Assembly (NCBI GenBank): GCA_002778195.1
Contig: PCDI01000005.1
Location: 1,741,690-1,805,689, forward strand
Length of the DNA stretch: 64,000 bases
Direction of reading: 5' to 3'
Origin: Raffaelea ambrosiae
Taxonomy: Eukaryota > Ascomycota > Sordariomycetes > Ophiostomatales > Ophiostomataceae
Below the pieces are notes generated by a model. That model was not told the origin of the DNA. It saw only the letters and a list, made by a program, of their open reading frames with translations, and did no database searches. Positions 23,159 through 37,400 of the stretch are shown piece by piece. The translations under genes and the position numbers were made by a program. Position 1 is the first letter of the stretch. Each line of letters begins with the position of its first letter.

Positions 23159-24862
23159 GGACAAAGAACGAGCCCAAGGGGGAGCAGGAAAACAGACGAA
23201 AAAAACACACAAAAAGACACACGAGACCACATATGCGGAATCATCCATTGTACATTAGACAAAAGCACGACGTGTTATGAACTTCATTATTGTTGCTATT
23301 CTCATGTGGCTGGCAAACCATATGCGAACGAAAAGATATGCAGAACGCAACCAACTCCAGACTTTTGGATACATGCTATTGCCGCAGGTCTAAGAGCTAT
23401 GAAGTTTTGTTCAGTCGGTATCCCACGTGTTTTTTTTTTTCTCTCTTCTTTTTTCTGTATCTTACAGGCCTCAATTGTTGATGGCTCCTTCTACGGAGCT
23501 TGGTTCGAGAGCTCAGCCAAGGCTGGACTCGGCATTTGAGCTTGCATTCAAACAAGTCTGCGCCAAGCACGTCCAGGCTGTCGTACACTTTCGGGTCGGA
23601 TGCCGTCGCCTTGGTGTTGGCAGACGCCACAGCAGCTTGCGGCCTCTCTTCCAGCATAGCTAGCTTGCTGAAGATTTCTCCTAGCGTGTGGCAAGCGTCT
23701 CAGCCAGTCGGCTGCTGCCGCCCGAATTGCCGTGTCTGTGTTCATCCTACTCTCAGCACTGCGTGTGCATCGTCGCTTCGACTTTCTCCCGTTCTCTTTG
23801 CATGCACAACGGCAATTCTTCCTTTGTGTGCTTGCCACGCTAGAGCAGGTCCGGCCAAGGACTCTCCCTGTCGAAAGAATGCCATTGTGCCCTCCCTTGC
23901 GCCAACAGAAGAGCAGAACCATCATGCCCGGAAGAAAGGAAGCGCATGCGGCTGAAGGAAGCCCAGTGAACACGCGAGCAATGCTTGCGATGTCCGGCTC
24001 GACTCGTTGTCTCTCACATCGGGCGGCTGCGTCTTCCGTCCGAGAACGACACACGGGCGTTACTATATAGGATGTAGTTGGCTGGGACGGCAGGTGGGCA
24101 CTCGCCCGAAGCACGTCCGTCGCTCTTTCCCACACTGCACCCACTCATTCTCCCACCTGCCATCTGGTAATTAGTTACACCGTAAGCCGCTTTATGGCTT
24201 GCCTGTTGCGCCATTGCGCCTTCCCTGCCTGGCCTTTCCTTGATAACCACTAGCGTTATCAATTTTGCCTGCCCGCAAAAGCAAAACCCGCAACGGCTTT
24301 TTTTTTTTTTGGTTCTTGTTGCGCCGTTCTTGCTCTCTCCACCTCTACCGAGTCTGCTGCAGCTTTCGCGGCCGGCAAGACAAGAAAAAAAAGTGTCCCT
24401 CCCCCCTTTCTCCAGCCTTTCCCCAGCCTGCCCCAGCACTCGTCTGTCGTCTGGTGTCGCACTCGCTTCGCTCGTCGAGCTCTCCGATTGCCCGGTCGGA
24501 CAAGACACGCGCTGCAGACGCGACTGCCCTGAGCGACCGTCCTGCCGCCTCGCCCGATGGCCTGACCCTTGCCAGGTCGGCCTGCCACGCACTCTGTTTT
24601 GCCCTCTGTCACACGCTTCCTTGCCGGCAGGGCACCCACTCTGCCGGGTCCACTTCCCCGACTTTGGGTCTTTGGGGCCTGCTGCCTTTTCGCGGCTCTG
24701 TGACTTTCGGCTTGCTTGGCCGCCACTTTTGCTTGGCTGCTGCAGCCCACACGCCCGTCTCGCCTTCGTCACCTTTGTCGCCTGCGCTGCCCCCCCTTTT
24801 TTTTTTCCCGTTCGGCCTCGACTTGTCGCACGGACGGCGCTGTCGCCCGACCGGCCGTGCCA
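23159..24862. other. Spacer upstream of the Zn2Cys6 regulator
   Basis: No gene was recognised. Pyrimidine-rich DNA with homopolymer T runs at 24298-24311 and 24799-24808 probably forms the promoter and leader of the next gene. Several in-frame NTG codons precede the chosen ATG at 24863, but the sequence there is not protein-like. Confidence 0.6.
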
Positions 24863-27800
24863 ATGGCTGCATCGGCTGCCTCGTCGTCGCAGCCAAGCCC
24901 AGACCCCGGCCCGACAGCCCTGGACGCGGCCGGCAGTCAGACGGCCTCTCCGATCGTCCCTGCCCCGACTGCTGGCCAAGCTACTGCCGCCGCCCGTATA
25001 CTCCCCAAAGACCCCCTGGATACCCAGACGGCCGGGCCAAATAGAGTCGTCAAGCGCCGCGCCCCCGTGGCCTGCCGAAGGTGGGCCAAAACACAGAGAA
25101 ATCACGGCGTGCCGAGTCGTTGCTGACCGCCTTTGTAGATGTCGCCGCATGAGAAGCAAGTGCGTGCACTTCGGCGCGAAGCCGCCCTGTGAAGGCTGTC
25201 GCATCGCCGGTGTCAGCCTGGATGAATGGTGAGATACGTCTGGGAGACGTCTGGAGGTGTCCGGCATTGGGTCGCAGTTTGTGACGCGCAGCCCAGTGGA
25301 CACTCCTCATCCAGCCTGCACGCTCTGCTAACACCAGTCTCTCAGTGTCTTTCCCACCCGCGGTGCACCTGACCTGGACCGCGAGTACCGACATCCTCGT
25401 ATGAAGGGCGACAAGGTTCGCAAGGAGAAGGTCCATAGACAGCAGCTATCTGGCAGCAGTGCATCCCCAGTAGACGGCCCCTATGTTAGTCTGCAACCGG
25501 CCAAAGGCCCATCCGTTGCACAAGATCCCTGGGACCTGCTGCCCCCTCTGGAGAACATCATCGACGGAGTCGACATGTTCACAAACCAGTATTTCCAGCT
25601 CGGCTTCATCCCTCGCAACATCTTTGTGAAGCGGCTGCGCGAGAACCCGCGATCCGTCAGCCCATTCCTTCTGCTGGGGCTCCTGAGTGTCTCTGCCCGT
25701 CTCACCCCATCGCTGGTCACTGCGTACGGCGATGCCGTCACCACTGCCGAGTTGTTCATGGAGCGCGCCTCCAGCCTTGCCCTCGCCGAACTGTATGGCG
25801 AGCCGACTCTGGCCCGGTGCCAGGGCTTCTATCTGCTGAGCATTGCCCAGCAAGGCAGCGAGTACAAGAACAAAAGCTTTGTAAGTCTTCCTAGCAACGA
25901 GAGCCTGTCTCTGGGTCCTTTTGAGATCTTGTAAAATTCTTTGATAAAATTGGCCCGTAATAACACCTCTTTCTACGTGCTAACATCGCAGATCAACCTT
26001 GGTATTGCTATCCGCATGGCCATCCTCATGCAGCTTCATCGAGAGGAAACGTACACTGTGGAAGATGCCACGCCAGCCATGATCCGAGAAGCCGAGTCCG
26101 CCCGCAGGACCTTGGTACGCAGCGGCCGGTTGTTCACCGTACCATCTATGCTTCTGCTAACCCGGAGTAGTGGATGCTCTACAGCCAGGACAATTTGCAT
26201 GCTGGACCATTGGCTCCCGTCTCCCTCGCGGCGAGCGACATCACGACGCTGCTGCCGAGCCACGAGGAGGATTTTGCTGATGGCATCTTGCCCAAGACCC
26301 GCGCTGCTCTAGACGACACACCTCCGGCTCTCGACAACCCCCGTCTAGTGGATGCTCCGAAGCGGTCTCTTTTTGCCACGCTCGTCCAGAGCCATCAGCT
26401 ATGGGGCGATGTCTCGCGTCGCGCCGTCCGAAACGACAAGAGCATGAATCCTTGGGATGACAGTAGCGCCTATGCCAAGATTCAGAAAAAACTGCGGGAT
26501 TGGGAAGCCAATCTGCCCGAAGACCACCGCTGGAGCCCGACTCTGCTCAAAGCCTTCAAATCCAACGGCTATGAACTGGTAAGATGACTCCATGGGGACA
26601 AACTGAAGACTAGCAAGCAGCCCTAATACGAAGCTAGGCCTATCTTGCCGTAACAATGGTGACTCGTCTGAGCAACATTGTCATTCGAAAGGGCTATATT
26701 CCCAAGTGCGTTCTCCCCTTCACTTACGGTCCGGGTTGGGACTCCTTTGACACTGTAAACAAAACAGCATGCTTCGTCCCGTGGGCAAGTCGCACCCTCC
26801 GGCCTTCTGGAAAAACCTGTCACTGGAGCTCTTCTCCAATGTCAAGGACTTGTTTGGTCAAATTGATGTCTGGTTCCAAGCAAGAGAGCCAGGTGACAGC
26901 ACCGGTGCGCAGATCGGAGTGAGTTTCCAAGCAGGAGTTTTCAAGCAGCCCACTATGTTGAAAGACCATATGGTCGCTAACCAACGCCACCCAGATTTTC
27001 TGCGTCTATAGCTGTGGCCTTATGGCGGCTTATCTTTGCAAATACCCAAATTGTGAGTTCGGCGGCTTTGTTCTTGACCCCACCACCCGATTCTCTCCGT
27101 CCCGAGAGCTGACTCGTCGACAGTATGCCCCGATGCGTCTATAACTCGGCAAGGCCGGCACATGCTCGACCGCACGCTAGACATCCTGTCACAGAGCAAA
27201 GCTGTCTGGCCACTGGCCCGGCGCTGGCTTGAGAGCCTGGAGAAGTTTGCCATCGCCGAACAGAAGAGCCCCAACATCGTTCCCAGCCACGAGGGCAGCA
27301 TGGCCGAAGGGGTAAGTCTCGATCTGTGCATCTGATATATCGGTCCTGGACCATGACAGTGCTAACGGCGACCTCAGAAAGATCCGATTCCATCGGCCCT
27401 CCACCCGCCGCTCGCATACGCAACAGCGCCGGGGCCTCCAAGTACGCCGCTGGACGACAGACGGCATGCAGCCAAGCATCTTGGTCCCAACAGCCCCCTT
27501 GGCCGGTCCACCAGCCCCGGGATTTCCATGCAGAGGCCACTGCCGCCAATTCCGCCACAGATGCTGGCTAACGACTCGCTGCTCAACGCATCGATGCGGC
27601 TACCCCTCCCCCAGCCGCAGACGAACATGGCGACGACGGCGACACATGCTGCGGTGCATTATTCGACAGCTCACCACTCACAACATGTCCCGTACACGCA
27701 GTCCCGGCAGCCTCTATCTTCTCCTGCTTCGGCCTCTGTGCCATCGTCTGCGTCACTCCCGCCAAATGGCGTCATGCAGCCACAGGCGCAGCCATCATCT

Positions 27801-28136
27801 ACACTTGCGCACAACAACCTAGATCTTCTGGTCCAAGCGTTTGATACGCAGTCGGCGGCCGTGACGGGTGGAATGACGCTTCCGCCACCGCCTCCGGTCG
27901 GCGGATTACCTTACCAGCAGCCCCCATTACCGCCCCACGCGACACACAATGGACATCTGCCGCCGCACAATACTGTGGATACCATGGGTGCAGCCGTGTC
28001 CATGGCGGCCGAGTTTTACGATCCTGCAGCACAGATGACTACCAACGATGGATTTGAGCACGAGCTGGAATGCTTGCTTGGAGGGCCGGGTGTTGTGCCC
28101 GGCACGGTCTGGGGAGCAGGCATGTTTGGGTATTAA
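24863..28136 (+). CDS. Zn(II)2Cys6 transcription factor with fungal-specific TF domain
   Basis: There are ten exons: 24863-25080, 25139-25228, 25346-25880, 25992-26114, 26171-26578, 26638-26705, 26768-26918, 26995-27052, 27124-27311 and 27378-28136. Splices are canonical and give 865 aa. The binuclear zinc cluster spans about residues 70-104, across introns 1 and 2: ACRRCRRMRSKC, PPCEGCRIAG, then DECVFPTRG. The spacing is Cx2Cx6C, loop, Cx2Cx9C. PDLDREYRHPR follows. The middle homology region has PFLLLGLLSVSARL, CQGFYLLSIAQQGSEYKNKSF, LGIAIRMAILMQLHRE, RRTLWMLYSQDNL and MVTRLSNIVIRKGYIP. The last exon is a long Pro/Gln/Ser-rich, probably activating, tail. It should bind CGG-containing sites in the nucleus. 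Target genes are unknown; the transporter and AIM11 upstream give no clear pathway link. The weakest junctions are exons 6/7 and 8/9. Confidence 0.88.
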
Positions 28137-30331
28137 ATGACTATTTCCATTGGGCTGGGGCAGGCTGTCTGGAAATAGGGGGGGGGGGGGGGTAATAAGA
28201 TTCAATACCACGTCGATTTCGTGTTACGTCGACTTCTGTCATTCAACTAGCCGTGGCGTTTTGGGGGGTCATCCAGAATGCGATTTGGATATAATTATGG
28301 GGAATATAGAGCGCATGGATCACCGCCATACAGGCGAATTCTTCTGGTCTACGGAGTAACTACAAAGTAGTATCATGTCGCACTTGCTGCTGCGATCTGA
28401 CAGTGAGGGCTGTGAGTTGGTGAATGCGAAGTGTTCTGTGACGAAACGGGCTGCCAAGAGAATCCGTGCACTGCCGGAAATTTTCAATAGAACACCATCC
28501 TTGCCTGTATTGACTTTTTTGTCTACGTACTATGTAACTGGTGCTCTCTCTCAGATGGCCCTCACCATGCAGGTCATAGCCCCCGGTGTGGTGGACAGGC
28601 TCGGAAGACGCAGAATGAAAATGCTCCAAATAAGATACGAACATGTTAATACAGTGCATCGATCAGGAACCCGCAGGCCGTTGCAACAGAACAGGTGGGT
28701 TTGACGGGTGTGCTAGAAGCCAACGGACAGCTAGCAAGGAAGGGCCGGGTAAAAAAGAGGTGGCCAGTGGGTCGCTTGGCCAGCATATTTACACCGTTGT
28801 GGCAACACGTGAAAGGGGAGCGAGCACTAATGAGGCACCCTTGGGCACCATTGGTTTGGTATACAGTACCTGAGCCCCAAAAATGAGTGGACGTTATTGG
28901 TACCGATCCACATGAATTTGCGCTGCCAGATACACTGTGGATGCAGCCCACATGTACTCAGAACATAGCCTGTTTTGTTGGGCAGGCGGCCATTAACTAA
29001 TTTGAGAAGTCACGATCCACCGCAATAGACAGGAAATGACGAGAATAGGAGAAGACAAGGGAAGGCGCGGACAATAGGACGGCAAGAGCAGAAGAGCCCG
29101 AAAAGACAGCGGCGACGCGGCTCATAGCAGCGACATAGGCATGGCAGTTACAAAGTTAGCAGCATCGCAAAGCCACGAGGCGAGGAAGGAACGAAGGGCA
29201 GCCCTAACGCGTGCGGGATAACCACAACAAGAGGACGGGCATGTCGAGAAAGTGCTGGACTTGGGCTTAGCGCTCCCGCGACGTTGGGCTGTCGCGTCTG
29301 GTGGACGTGTATGCAAGTGGACGAGTCTGACTACGCAAAGCATCTTAAAATGGTGCTCGTACACGGTGTTTTCTGAGTCTTCTTGTCTCTCCCGTGTTCT
29401 TTCTCTTTGTTCCTTCTGTTCGTAACGCTCCTTCCTCAACACGCCTGCCCATTGCGCCGCGCCTGCTCCTTTCGCTCCCCACTAGCCACGACCCACGGCC
29501 TCGTCTTAGTCGCACCTTCCCTGGATAGCCCTCCTTTTTCCTAATATTGCTCTCTCATGCCCTTATTGCTTGATTTCGGTTGCATCCTCCACTCGCCCGC
29601 TCCGCCTGGTTAAACAAACGTGCGCCCCTGGTCAGTGCTCGCTGCTGCACCGTTGTTCACGTCGAAAATACGCTTTGCGAATAGAGAGGAAGCAAGACGC
29701 GTTGGACAGTCCCCCTCCAAAGAGCCGCCCCCCCCCCAGCCAAACAGTGTTGTGCGTGCGCGAATCCGCCTGCAGCCATCGCGCGCTCCTTCTCCGCCAT
29801 TTTGGTTCTTTTGGTCTCAAACCCAGCCTCTTTGGCGCACACCTTTTTTTTTTTCTTTCTTCACCCTCTTTTCCGCCTCACTTCTGCGCTTCTGCGTGCT
29901 CTTTCTTGCTCCTTTTCTTTTTCCCGCAGCGCGAACCGAGCGTCTTTGCTCTCGGCTGCTGCTTTCTTTTTTTCTTTTTTTCATTATTTTTGCCCTTTGT
30001 CTTTGCTCCTGCCACCGCCTGCCTGGCGCGCACCGACAAGACAACGTGGCAGAGACTTTCACGCTTTTTTTTTTTTCCTCTCTTTCGAGCTGTTATTTTT
30101 GGCCTCGCCGGCTCCCACCGCCGCCCGCCTCCAACCCCCCTTGATAGAGACTCGGCTGCAGACGAATCTTGCCTTCGTCTGCTGTTGATTCTCGCCGTGG
30201 TAAGCAAATTGCCGTGCGGTCCTTGTTCTGCGCCCGTTTCTGCGCCTGTTCTCTCCTAGATTCCTCCCTGGTGTTACTGTCTCCCTCCCCCCCTTGACCC
30301 ACCTTCTCGTTCTCCTTCCGCCGGCCCACAC
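28137..30331. other. Spacer and probable leader of the giant gene
   Basis: The first part (28137-29100) has a G-run at 28178-28191 and TACATAGT-like motifs near 28360 and 28520, with no recognisable gene. From about 29480 the strand becomes C/T-rich with long T tracts, typical of a fungal promoter and 5' leader. A GTAAGC donor at 30200 with acceptors at 30257 and 30432 could form a leader intron. Confidence 0.5.
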
Positions 30332-31417
30332 GTGCAAACACGTCGTCTGGCCTCTCTTCCTCTGTGCTGTCCCCATATATTAACCCCTGCCTCTCTGCTT
30401 TCTTGCTCTGCTCGCGGCGCGCCCTTTCGCAGGTCTCTTACAACGCCTCCTCCACGACCGTCACACAACCCCCCCCCTCGTGCGGCCGCACATGTAACTA
30501 CCACAGACGCCCGGCCTCGATCACCCTCGACCTCGAGTTCGCCGACCCTCTCCACCGCGTCTACGGCTGACGCCGGTCCTTCTCCTTCGCTTCCTGCCCT
30601 TCCGGAGCCCCAGCTGCCCGACCGCGTCTTGGCTCTGCTGCGGACGCCGCCTCTGTCTGCTGCCGACCATCTCGCAGGCGATTTCAGCCTTGACGAAAAC
30701 AGCCAGGACGAGGACACCGGGGATCACGACGACAAGAGTCGCTTTGTCCGGGCCAGCCGTCGCTCGCCACAACGGAGGTCTGACACGTCTCACCTGCGCC
30801 TGTCCAGCCTCAGCAGCGACCCGTCTATCGAAGGCTCGCCCGTCCACAACCTCCAGATCCGCACTCCGTTTCTTCGCCCTGTCCCGTCTGTATCTGGCCA
30901 GGACGACCGGAGCGAACAGCACGACGACGAGAACGGTGACTCGGACGAGTTCGACGACAACGAGCTCTCGGATTTCTCATCGCCTCCACCTGCCGAGCCC
31001 GTCTCGCTTGTCAGCGCTGCTGTCCTTGCCAACCGTGCTCGGCGACCGACGCGCGGTTTGACCGAAGACTGGATCCGCCAGCACACCACCGGCGAAATCG
31101 GTGAAGCCCGCCACTGGCTGAGCGACACCAGCTCTGGGGACAGCGAGAACTCTTCGTTGAGTGGATCTGTCTCCGACGGTGACGACCCCCTCGGATCCGG
31201 CAAGAAAGTCCGCCTCCGCAGCCCTCAAGCAGCGCCCGTCCGCGCTCCTGACAGACTGTCGCGCCGTTTGGTGTCCGATTCCAAGCCGCCGCGACGAGTC
31301 GAACTCACCGAGGCTCCTAGCCACAACCTACAGAACTCTGCAAGCGTGGCAACCCTGAAAGAAGCCAAGGTCACTCGTCTCAACAGACGAGTCCCGACCC
31401 GCAGCGACGTGACCGGC
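29558..31417 (+). promoter_or_regulatory. AUG-depleted leader and upstream frame of the giant gene
   Basis: Reading the plus strand in all three frames, the only ATG between 29558 and 31417 is at 30492, and it is followed immediately by TAA. The first ATG in frame with the giant protein is at 31418. The sequence 30332-31417 is nonetheless open in that frame and encodes protein-like sequence. See the giant CDS entry for the consequences for its start. Confidence 0.7.
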
Positions 31418-34400
31418 ATGGATCCGCTATTAGGATCCGGCAAGGCCGACGCAGGCGACCCGCTTGGTGCCTCTGTTACAAAAAGCGCCAGCGGGGACCA
31501 GCATGTGGCGACGCCCGCAGCACCGGCAACACCAGTTGTTGCGAAGGCAGCAGCGCACCCTGTGCCAGAAGAGGCTGCCCCTGCTGTCCCGCCTCCAGCA
31601 ACACCGCCGCCAAAACTGCCGCCCAAGGATGTCCACGCGAACGGAAGCGCGCCTGGCCCGGCCGTGGGCACGCCTGTCGAACAGGCATCTGTCACACGGT
31701 CGGCAGGCAAATCGCCAAAGAAAGACCGCGGCGGCACGCGGCGCGTCAAGAAGAAGCTGCCTTGGAAGGGGAAGAGCATCCTGGTTCTGCTCCCAATCGA
31801 CGAGGACCGCGGCAAACCTGGGAAAGCTCCCTTGCCACTTGCTCAAGATGCGGTCGACAGCATGCTCCGCTCATGGGAGGAGCTGGGTTACGATATTGAC
31901 GGCTTCGACATTGGCCGGTTGGGCTCCGCCAGCGATGACCAGTTTTCCAGCCGGACGATGAGCCGGTCGACGTGGCCCAACGAACGCGAAATCGCACACG
32001 AACGTGCCAACCGAAGATATCCCGTGCAGCTCCCGGACTTGAACGCCTGGAAGAACTACGTCGACGAGCTGAACGAGGCGAAGCTGCGAGCTCTTGGTGT
32101 GTCGTTCGGCGACGACGAGCCACCGCTGCCCCCGCCCCCGGCATCCATCTCACCTGCTGTCGGCGCCCCCATCAGCCGTCAGTCTTCGGGCACCATGTAC
32201 CCGCCTCTGCCCTTCTCGCCGCCGATCCCAACGTCATCCGCCTCGAGCAACCACGGGACGCCGCTGCCCTTCACAGCGCCTTTTGTGCCGCCAACCTCCG
32301 CCCCCTCACTGAATGGACTGGGTGGTGTGAGCGCGATGCAGAGCCCATCCATACCGTCAGTTGCTTCGCCTGTCTCCTTTGGGATGGGCTCCAAATACAA
32401 TGCGCGCCAGTCGATTTCCTTCCCTGCCGGTGCCTTCCAGATGCCCCCCCAACGGCAGATCACGCCCAATGGAGGATTTCCAGGCCAGTCTGCTCTGTTA
32501 CAGCAGGGCGTCACACGGGGCGGCTCGCCTTTTGGCATGCTGTCGCCTGGCATCTCACCGACCGCCGCGCCGTTCTCGCATGAAGGCTTTGCGCCGCCTC
32601 CCATGCACGGCCGCCACCAGTCGCTGCAGTATCCTGTTATGCAGTATCAGCAAGTCCAGCCTATTGCACGCGCATCTCCCCACCTCCAGGACCTCCAGGA
32701 GGTCGATGAAGATGCTCTCAGCAAGAGCCCATCGAAAACCCCCGAGCCACGCACGGCCCTGGCAACCTCCGCCCACAAAGCCATGCCGTCGGTTCCACCC
32801 CCGGCGCCAGCTTCGTTTATCCAGCACAACGCAAGCCTCAGTTTGCAGAAGGAGATTGACGATGCTGAGTACCACCTGGAAGAGCAGTTTCGGTCTCAAT
32901 TTGAACACGACAAGGACTACAGTCCGCATGCTGAGCCCGAAACGGCCACCAGCCGTGATCATCCGAGCGCTTCACATCATGCAAGCGAGTCATCTGTTCA
33001 ATTTGCTCCCCTGGCACCCATTCAACGCTTCCGCGATGATGCCGAGACTGGTCCACCACTGCACCACCCACGGCCCCACAGCCGTGGCCATTCGCTAGCC
33101 AATGCTTATTACGTGGAGACAGAGGAAGCGCCCAACCAAGCAGGCTTTGCAGCTCTGCCTAGCCAAGTCACGGCGGCCAACGTCCAAAATGGTGTCCACA
33201 CAGAGGACGCGTTCGAGATCGAAACGAACCCCAGCAACCTGGGCACGCCTATCCAGGGCCTGGAGTATAGCGCCATATTGCCGCAGCAGCCGCTGCCTCA
33301 AGCACGCGAGCGCACATTCTCTGCGGCCAGCAACCCGTGGAGCGAGGCTGGTTCGCTTACTGGTAAACAGCCCGGATCACGCAAAGCCAGCCACGGCAGC
33401 AAGGCTTCCATGTCCCAGTTCAACGTCGATGCCCCTGAGTTCAAGTTCAACCCGGCAGGCTCCAGCAGCTTCCAGCCCAACTTTGGTGGCCAGTTCTTCT
33501 TTGGGAACGGCGCCAGCGAGGCTTTCCAGCCTTCCGTCTTCCAGGCGGGCTTGGCGCCCAACGCTCCTCCATCTTTGGACTCGAGCCAATTCAGCGTTCC
33601 GACGACGGCTACTATAGCATCCAAGATCAATGTCAATGCACCTTCGTTCTCCCCCGGCCAAAGCGAGTTCAGCTTCTCGGCCTCGGGACCCAAATTCCGA
33701 CCGGATGCGCCATCGTTCACGCCCATCCACTCGTTCTCAAACTCGCTCACGAGCCCCATACAGTCTGGCAGCGAGAGTGCCGGCAACAGGACAAGCTCCA
33801 TCTTTGGAAACATTGACATCAATGTGCCAGATGCGATCAAGCCTCCCAAACGGTCGAAGGCTGTGCCGATTGTGCGCCCAGTCAGCAGTCACTCGCCCAA
33901 GCCCAAGCCCAAGCCAAACGCCAACGAAAAGGAAGACGAGGCAGAAGACGGTGATGAGCGCCGTATCACGGATGATTCCCGCGTTAAGAGAGCCCGGGGC
34001 TCCCCTGCGAAAGACGACGACGAAGAGGTGCTTTTTGCCGAGCCGACCAAGGTCCCCGAAAGCCAAGAAGGCACTGGCGACAAAGACACGGCTGTCCTGG
34101 AGGCAACCACAGGACATGCACATGAAGACGAGGGCGCCGCCGCTCTTCTTACCGGCGAAGACACAACACTGTCATCCACTGTTGTGTCCGAAACAAGCGA
34201 CCCGAAAGCGGCCGCCACGACGAGCCCCTCCGAGATTTCGCCTTCGCAGTCGGGCATTCCATGGACGCCCTTCGAATTCAAGTCGGACATCGATATTGCA
34301 GATTTCAACAGTGCGCGGCCCCTTGGCGATGATGTCTTCCGCCACAAAAAGACGCTGTCGGCAACAGCCAAGCCATTCACGCCCAGAACCAGTCTGCTCC

Positions 34401-37400
34401 AGTCGGAAGCGGATAGTCTGCGTCACTCAGAAGCGGATGACCTCCTCAACGGCCACCTTCATCTGGGTGAGGAGGTTGTACCAACTGTGGAGCAAGCCGA
34501 TGAAGACGAACAGCCGGCCTTGCCAGCAGCTGAACCCACTGCAGAGCAGAGCACCGAGCAGAGCACCGAGCAGAGCACCGAGACACCTCGGTTGCCACCT
34601 TCTTCACCGGTCATCAGCAAGCCCAAGGGCTTGGCCAATTCTCGTTTTGCGACTTCGTCGCCACCTCCACTGTCTCCCCTGCCAAGCAAGAATGTCGAGC
34701 ACGTCGAAGCCGAGCAAGATGAGCAGCACTTCGTTATGCCTACCCCCACAGCCGAAGTTGCAGAAGAGGCACATGCGGAACCAGCTGCCGATGAGCGCGA
34801 GCCGACCTTTGAAGAGATTGACGACATTATGCGCCATCTCAACGAAAGGGATCCTGCTCAAGGCGTCAATAAAACCATCGATGCAACCCCCTGGCATCAG
34901 CCACATGCATCGGGATCACTTGTGGATGCTGCCAGCGAGGCTCCAGTACACCTCCCGCCCCCAGTTGCGTCTGCTGCCTACCAGCAGCTCGATGCAGGGA
35001 ACGAGCACCAACCTGTGCCGTCGACAGAAGGAGACGATCCGTTCCTCGACCCGCCCCTCAGTGCGACACCATCCTTCGATGCTCGGGGTCTAGGCGCCCG
35101 TCGTCGTCCGAGCGGTGGAAGCATGCCCCCCAGCGAATGGGAGAGAGACTTCACCGACGAAGAGCAACTCAAGCTGGCGTCGCGCGTTAATTTCTTCGAC
35201 GGCCACGTGAACGAGATTGTTGGCGGCATTCTTTCTGCCCGGCTTGGGCCCCTCGAAAAGTCGCTGGAACGCATTCAAAACGCGGTTACATCCATTTCGC
35301 GGCAGACGCCACCCAGTCGCCACGAGCCACGGAGCATCTCTGCCGAGATCCGCGAGAGCGATGCCGACGACGAAGACGAGGACGCCCAGCCTGTTTTGCG
35401 CCGGTCGGTGAGCCCGCGCCGCGACCGACGCATGGAGCAAATCCGCACTGTCGTCCTGGACGCGTTGGCTTCCCACCAGCGGAACGCAGCATATCAGATG
35501 ACGCCCCCTCCTACGGCAGCTGCTGCAGCAACAGGTCTTCCCGACGAGTCCGTGGCAACTATTCTCAAGTCTCTACAGGATGTGAAAGAGCATTTCGGCC
35601 AGTCTCTACGCTTGGACTTCCGCGGTGAAGACCTCCGGAACATTGTTGAGGACGCCGTAGAGCGCCGCTTGCCGCAGACGCCACAGTCAGCCATACCGAG
35701 CCGTAGCATCAGCGAAGAAGAGGGCGACAAGAAGACAGAAGAACTCCAAGCTCGTATTGCCGAGCTTGAAGACAGCCTTCGGCTTGCAGAGTCGAAGACG
35801 GAGTCTGAGATCGCAGTGCGGCGGATTGCGGATGACCAGACCGCTGAGCTCCGACGCAAACTGGAGTTGGCAGAGACAAAGATTGAGGTCGAGATCATGA
35901 ATCGCAGCGCGTACGACCAGCGTGTTGCCGACCTCGAAGACCGCCTCAAGCAGCAGGAGGAGAAGACGGAGAGCGAACTCGAGGCTCGCCGGACTGCAGA
36001 AGACCGACTTTCGGAGGTACAGCGACTTCTGCGTATTGCCTCCGAAGAGGAGATGCGTCTCCGGGAGGTTGTCGACGAGCGTGACAAGAAGCTGAAGGAG
36101 CTTGACGAGAGCGACAGCAAGAGCAAGGCACAGCTAGTCCAGCTCGAGGCAACTCACCTCAGCCATTCGAAGGCCCACGGCGACCTGCGGAACCGCCTGG
36201 CCTCGATCGAAGCCGACCTGGACGACAAGACGCAGGAGGCACGCCACTGGCGCTCGGAGGCCGAACGCGCCATTGATCTGTCGCAGCGCCAGGCCAACGA
36301 TCTGGTGCAGACGGCGACAGAGCTCCGACACCTCAAGAAGGTAGTGGATACGCTTGGGACACAGCTGGAGGAGAACGAGCGGCTCCGGGATACGTGGCGG
36401 GGCAAGTTCGTTGCTCTCCAGGATGAGATGTCGCGGGCTGCTCGCGAGGTCGCTGAAGAGAGCGCGCGGCACATCAAGCGCGAGCAGACGATGCTGGCGC
36501 ACCAGGAGGTGCTGGATGCCAAGCTGCAAGCCGAGGCTCGGACTCGGGAGCGTCTTGAGAGCGAGCTGGAACGGCTCGAGGGCGGCGAGCGGCAGGCTAT
36601 GCGGGCTGTGGCTGAGAGCAAGCGACTGGGGACGATTGTGGAGGAGCTGCGGAACGAGAACCACAAGCTGCACCAGAGCTCGCTGCGGTACCAGGCCGAG
36701 TTCGAGGAGGCGCGCGAGTCGGCAGCCCGGGAAGTCCAGCGCACGCGCCAGTCTATGGAAGCCGAGCTGGACAGCGCCAACAACCAGGTCAACGTGGTGC
36801 GCAACGATCTCGAGGAGCAGCTCGCGCGGATGCGCAGCCAGCTCGACCAGGTGAAGCTCGATGCCGACACGTCCAAGGCCCGGCTCGAGATGCTGCTTGA
36901 GGAGGCCGAGACGACCAAGCGCACGGCACTCGAGGAGACGCAAAAGGCCAAGGATGCAGCACTGGGCGAGATGGAGCGCCGGCACCAGAATGTAGTGGAG
37001 GACCTGCAGTCGCGCCACGAGCGGCAGATCAACAACACGGCGGAGGATGCGCAGCGGACAGAGCAGAACCTGCTGGAGCGGCTGAGCATCTCGACATCCA
37101 AGACCGAGCACCTCCAGGACCGGGTGACGCACCTCGAAGAAAAGCTGGAGATTGCCCGCGAAGCTGCGCAGGCAGCGGCCAAGGCGGCCAAGTCGGAGAT
37201 CACCAGCCCGGCTGCGCTGCAGGCCGCGGCCACTGTCCGGCCGACGGCGCTGCACCACGGCATGGCGGTGCCGGAGAAGATCTCGCCACAGGCGCTGCGC
37301 GAGTCGATCATGGTGCTCCAGGAGCAGCTGCAGCACCGCGAGCACCGCATCGAGGAGCTCGAGGGCACGCTGGCCAAGGTGGATCCCGAGGCCGAGGTCA

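Noticed and set aside
19874..28136. Metabolic gene cluster formed by the sugar transporter, AIM11 and Zn2Cys6 regulator
   Set aside because: AIM11 is a mitochondrial housekeeping-type gene, there is no biosynthetic or catabolic enzyme nearby, and large spacers separate the genes.
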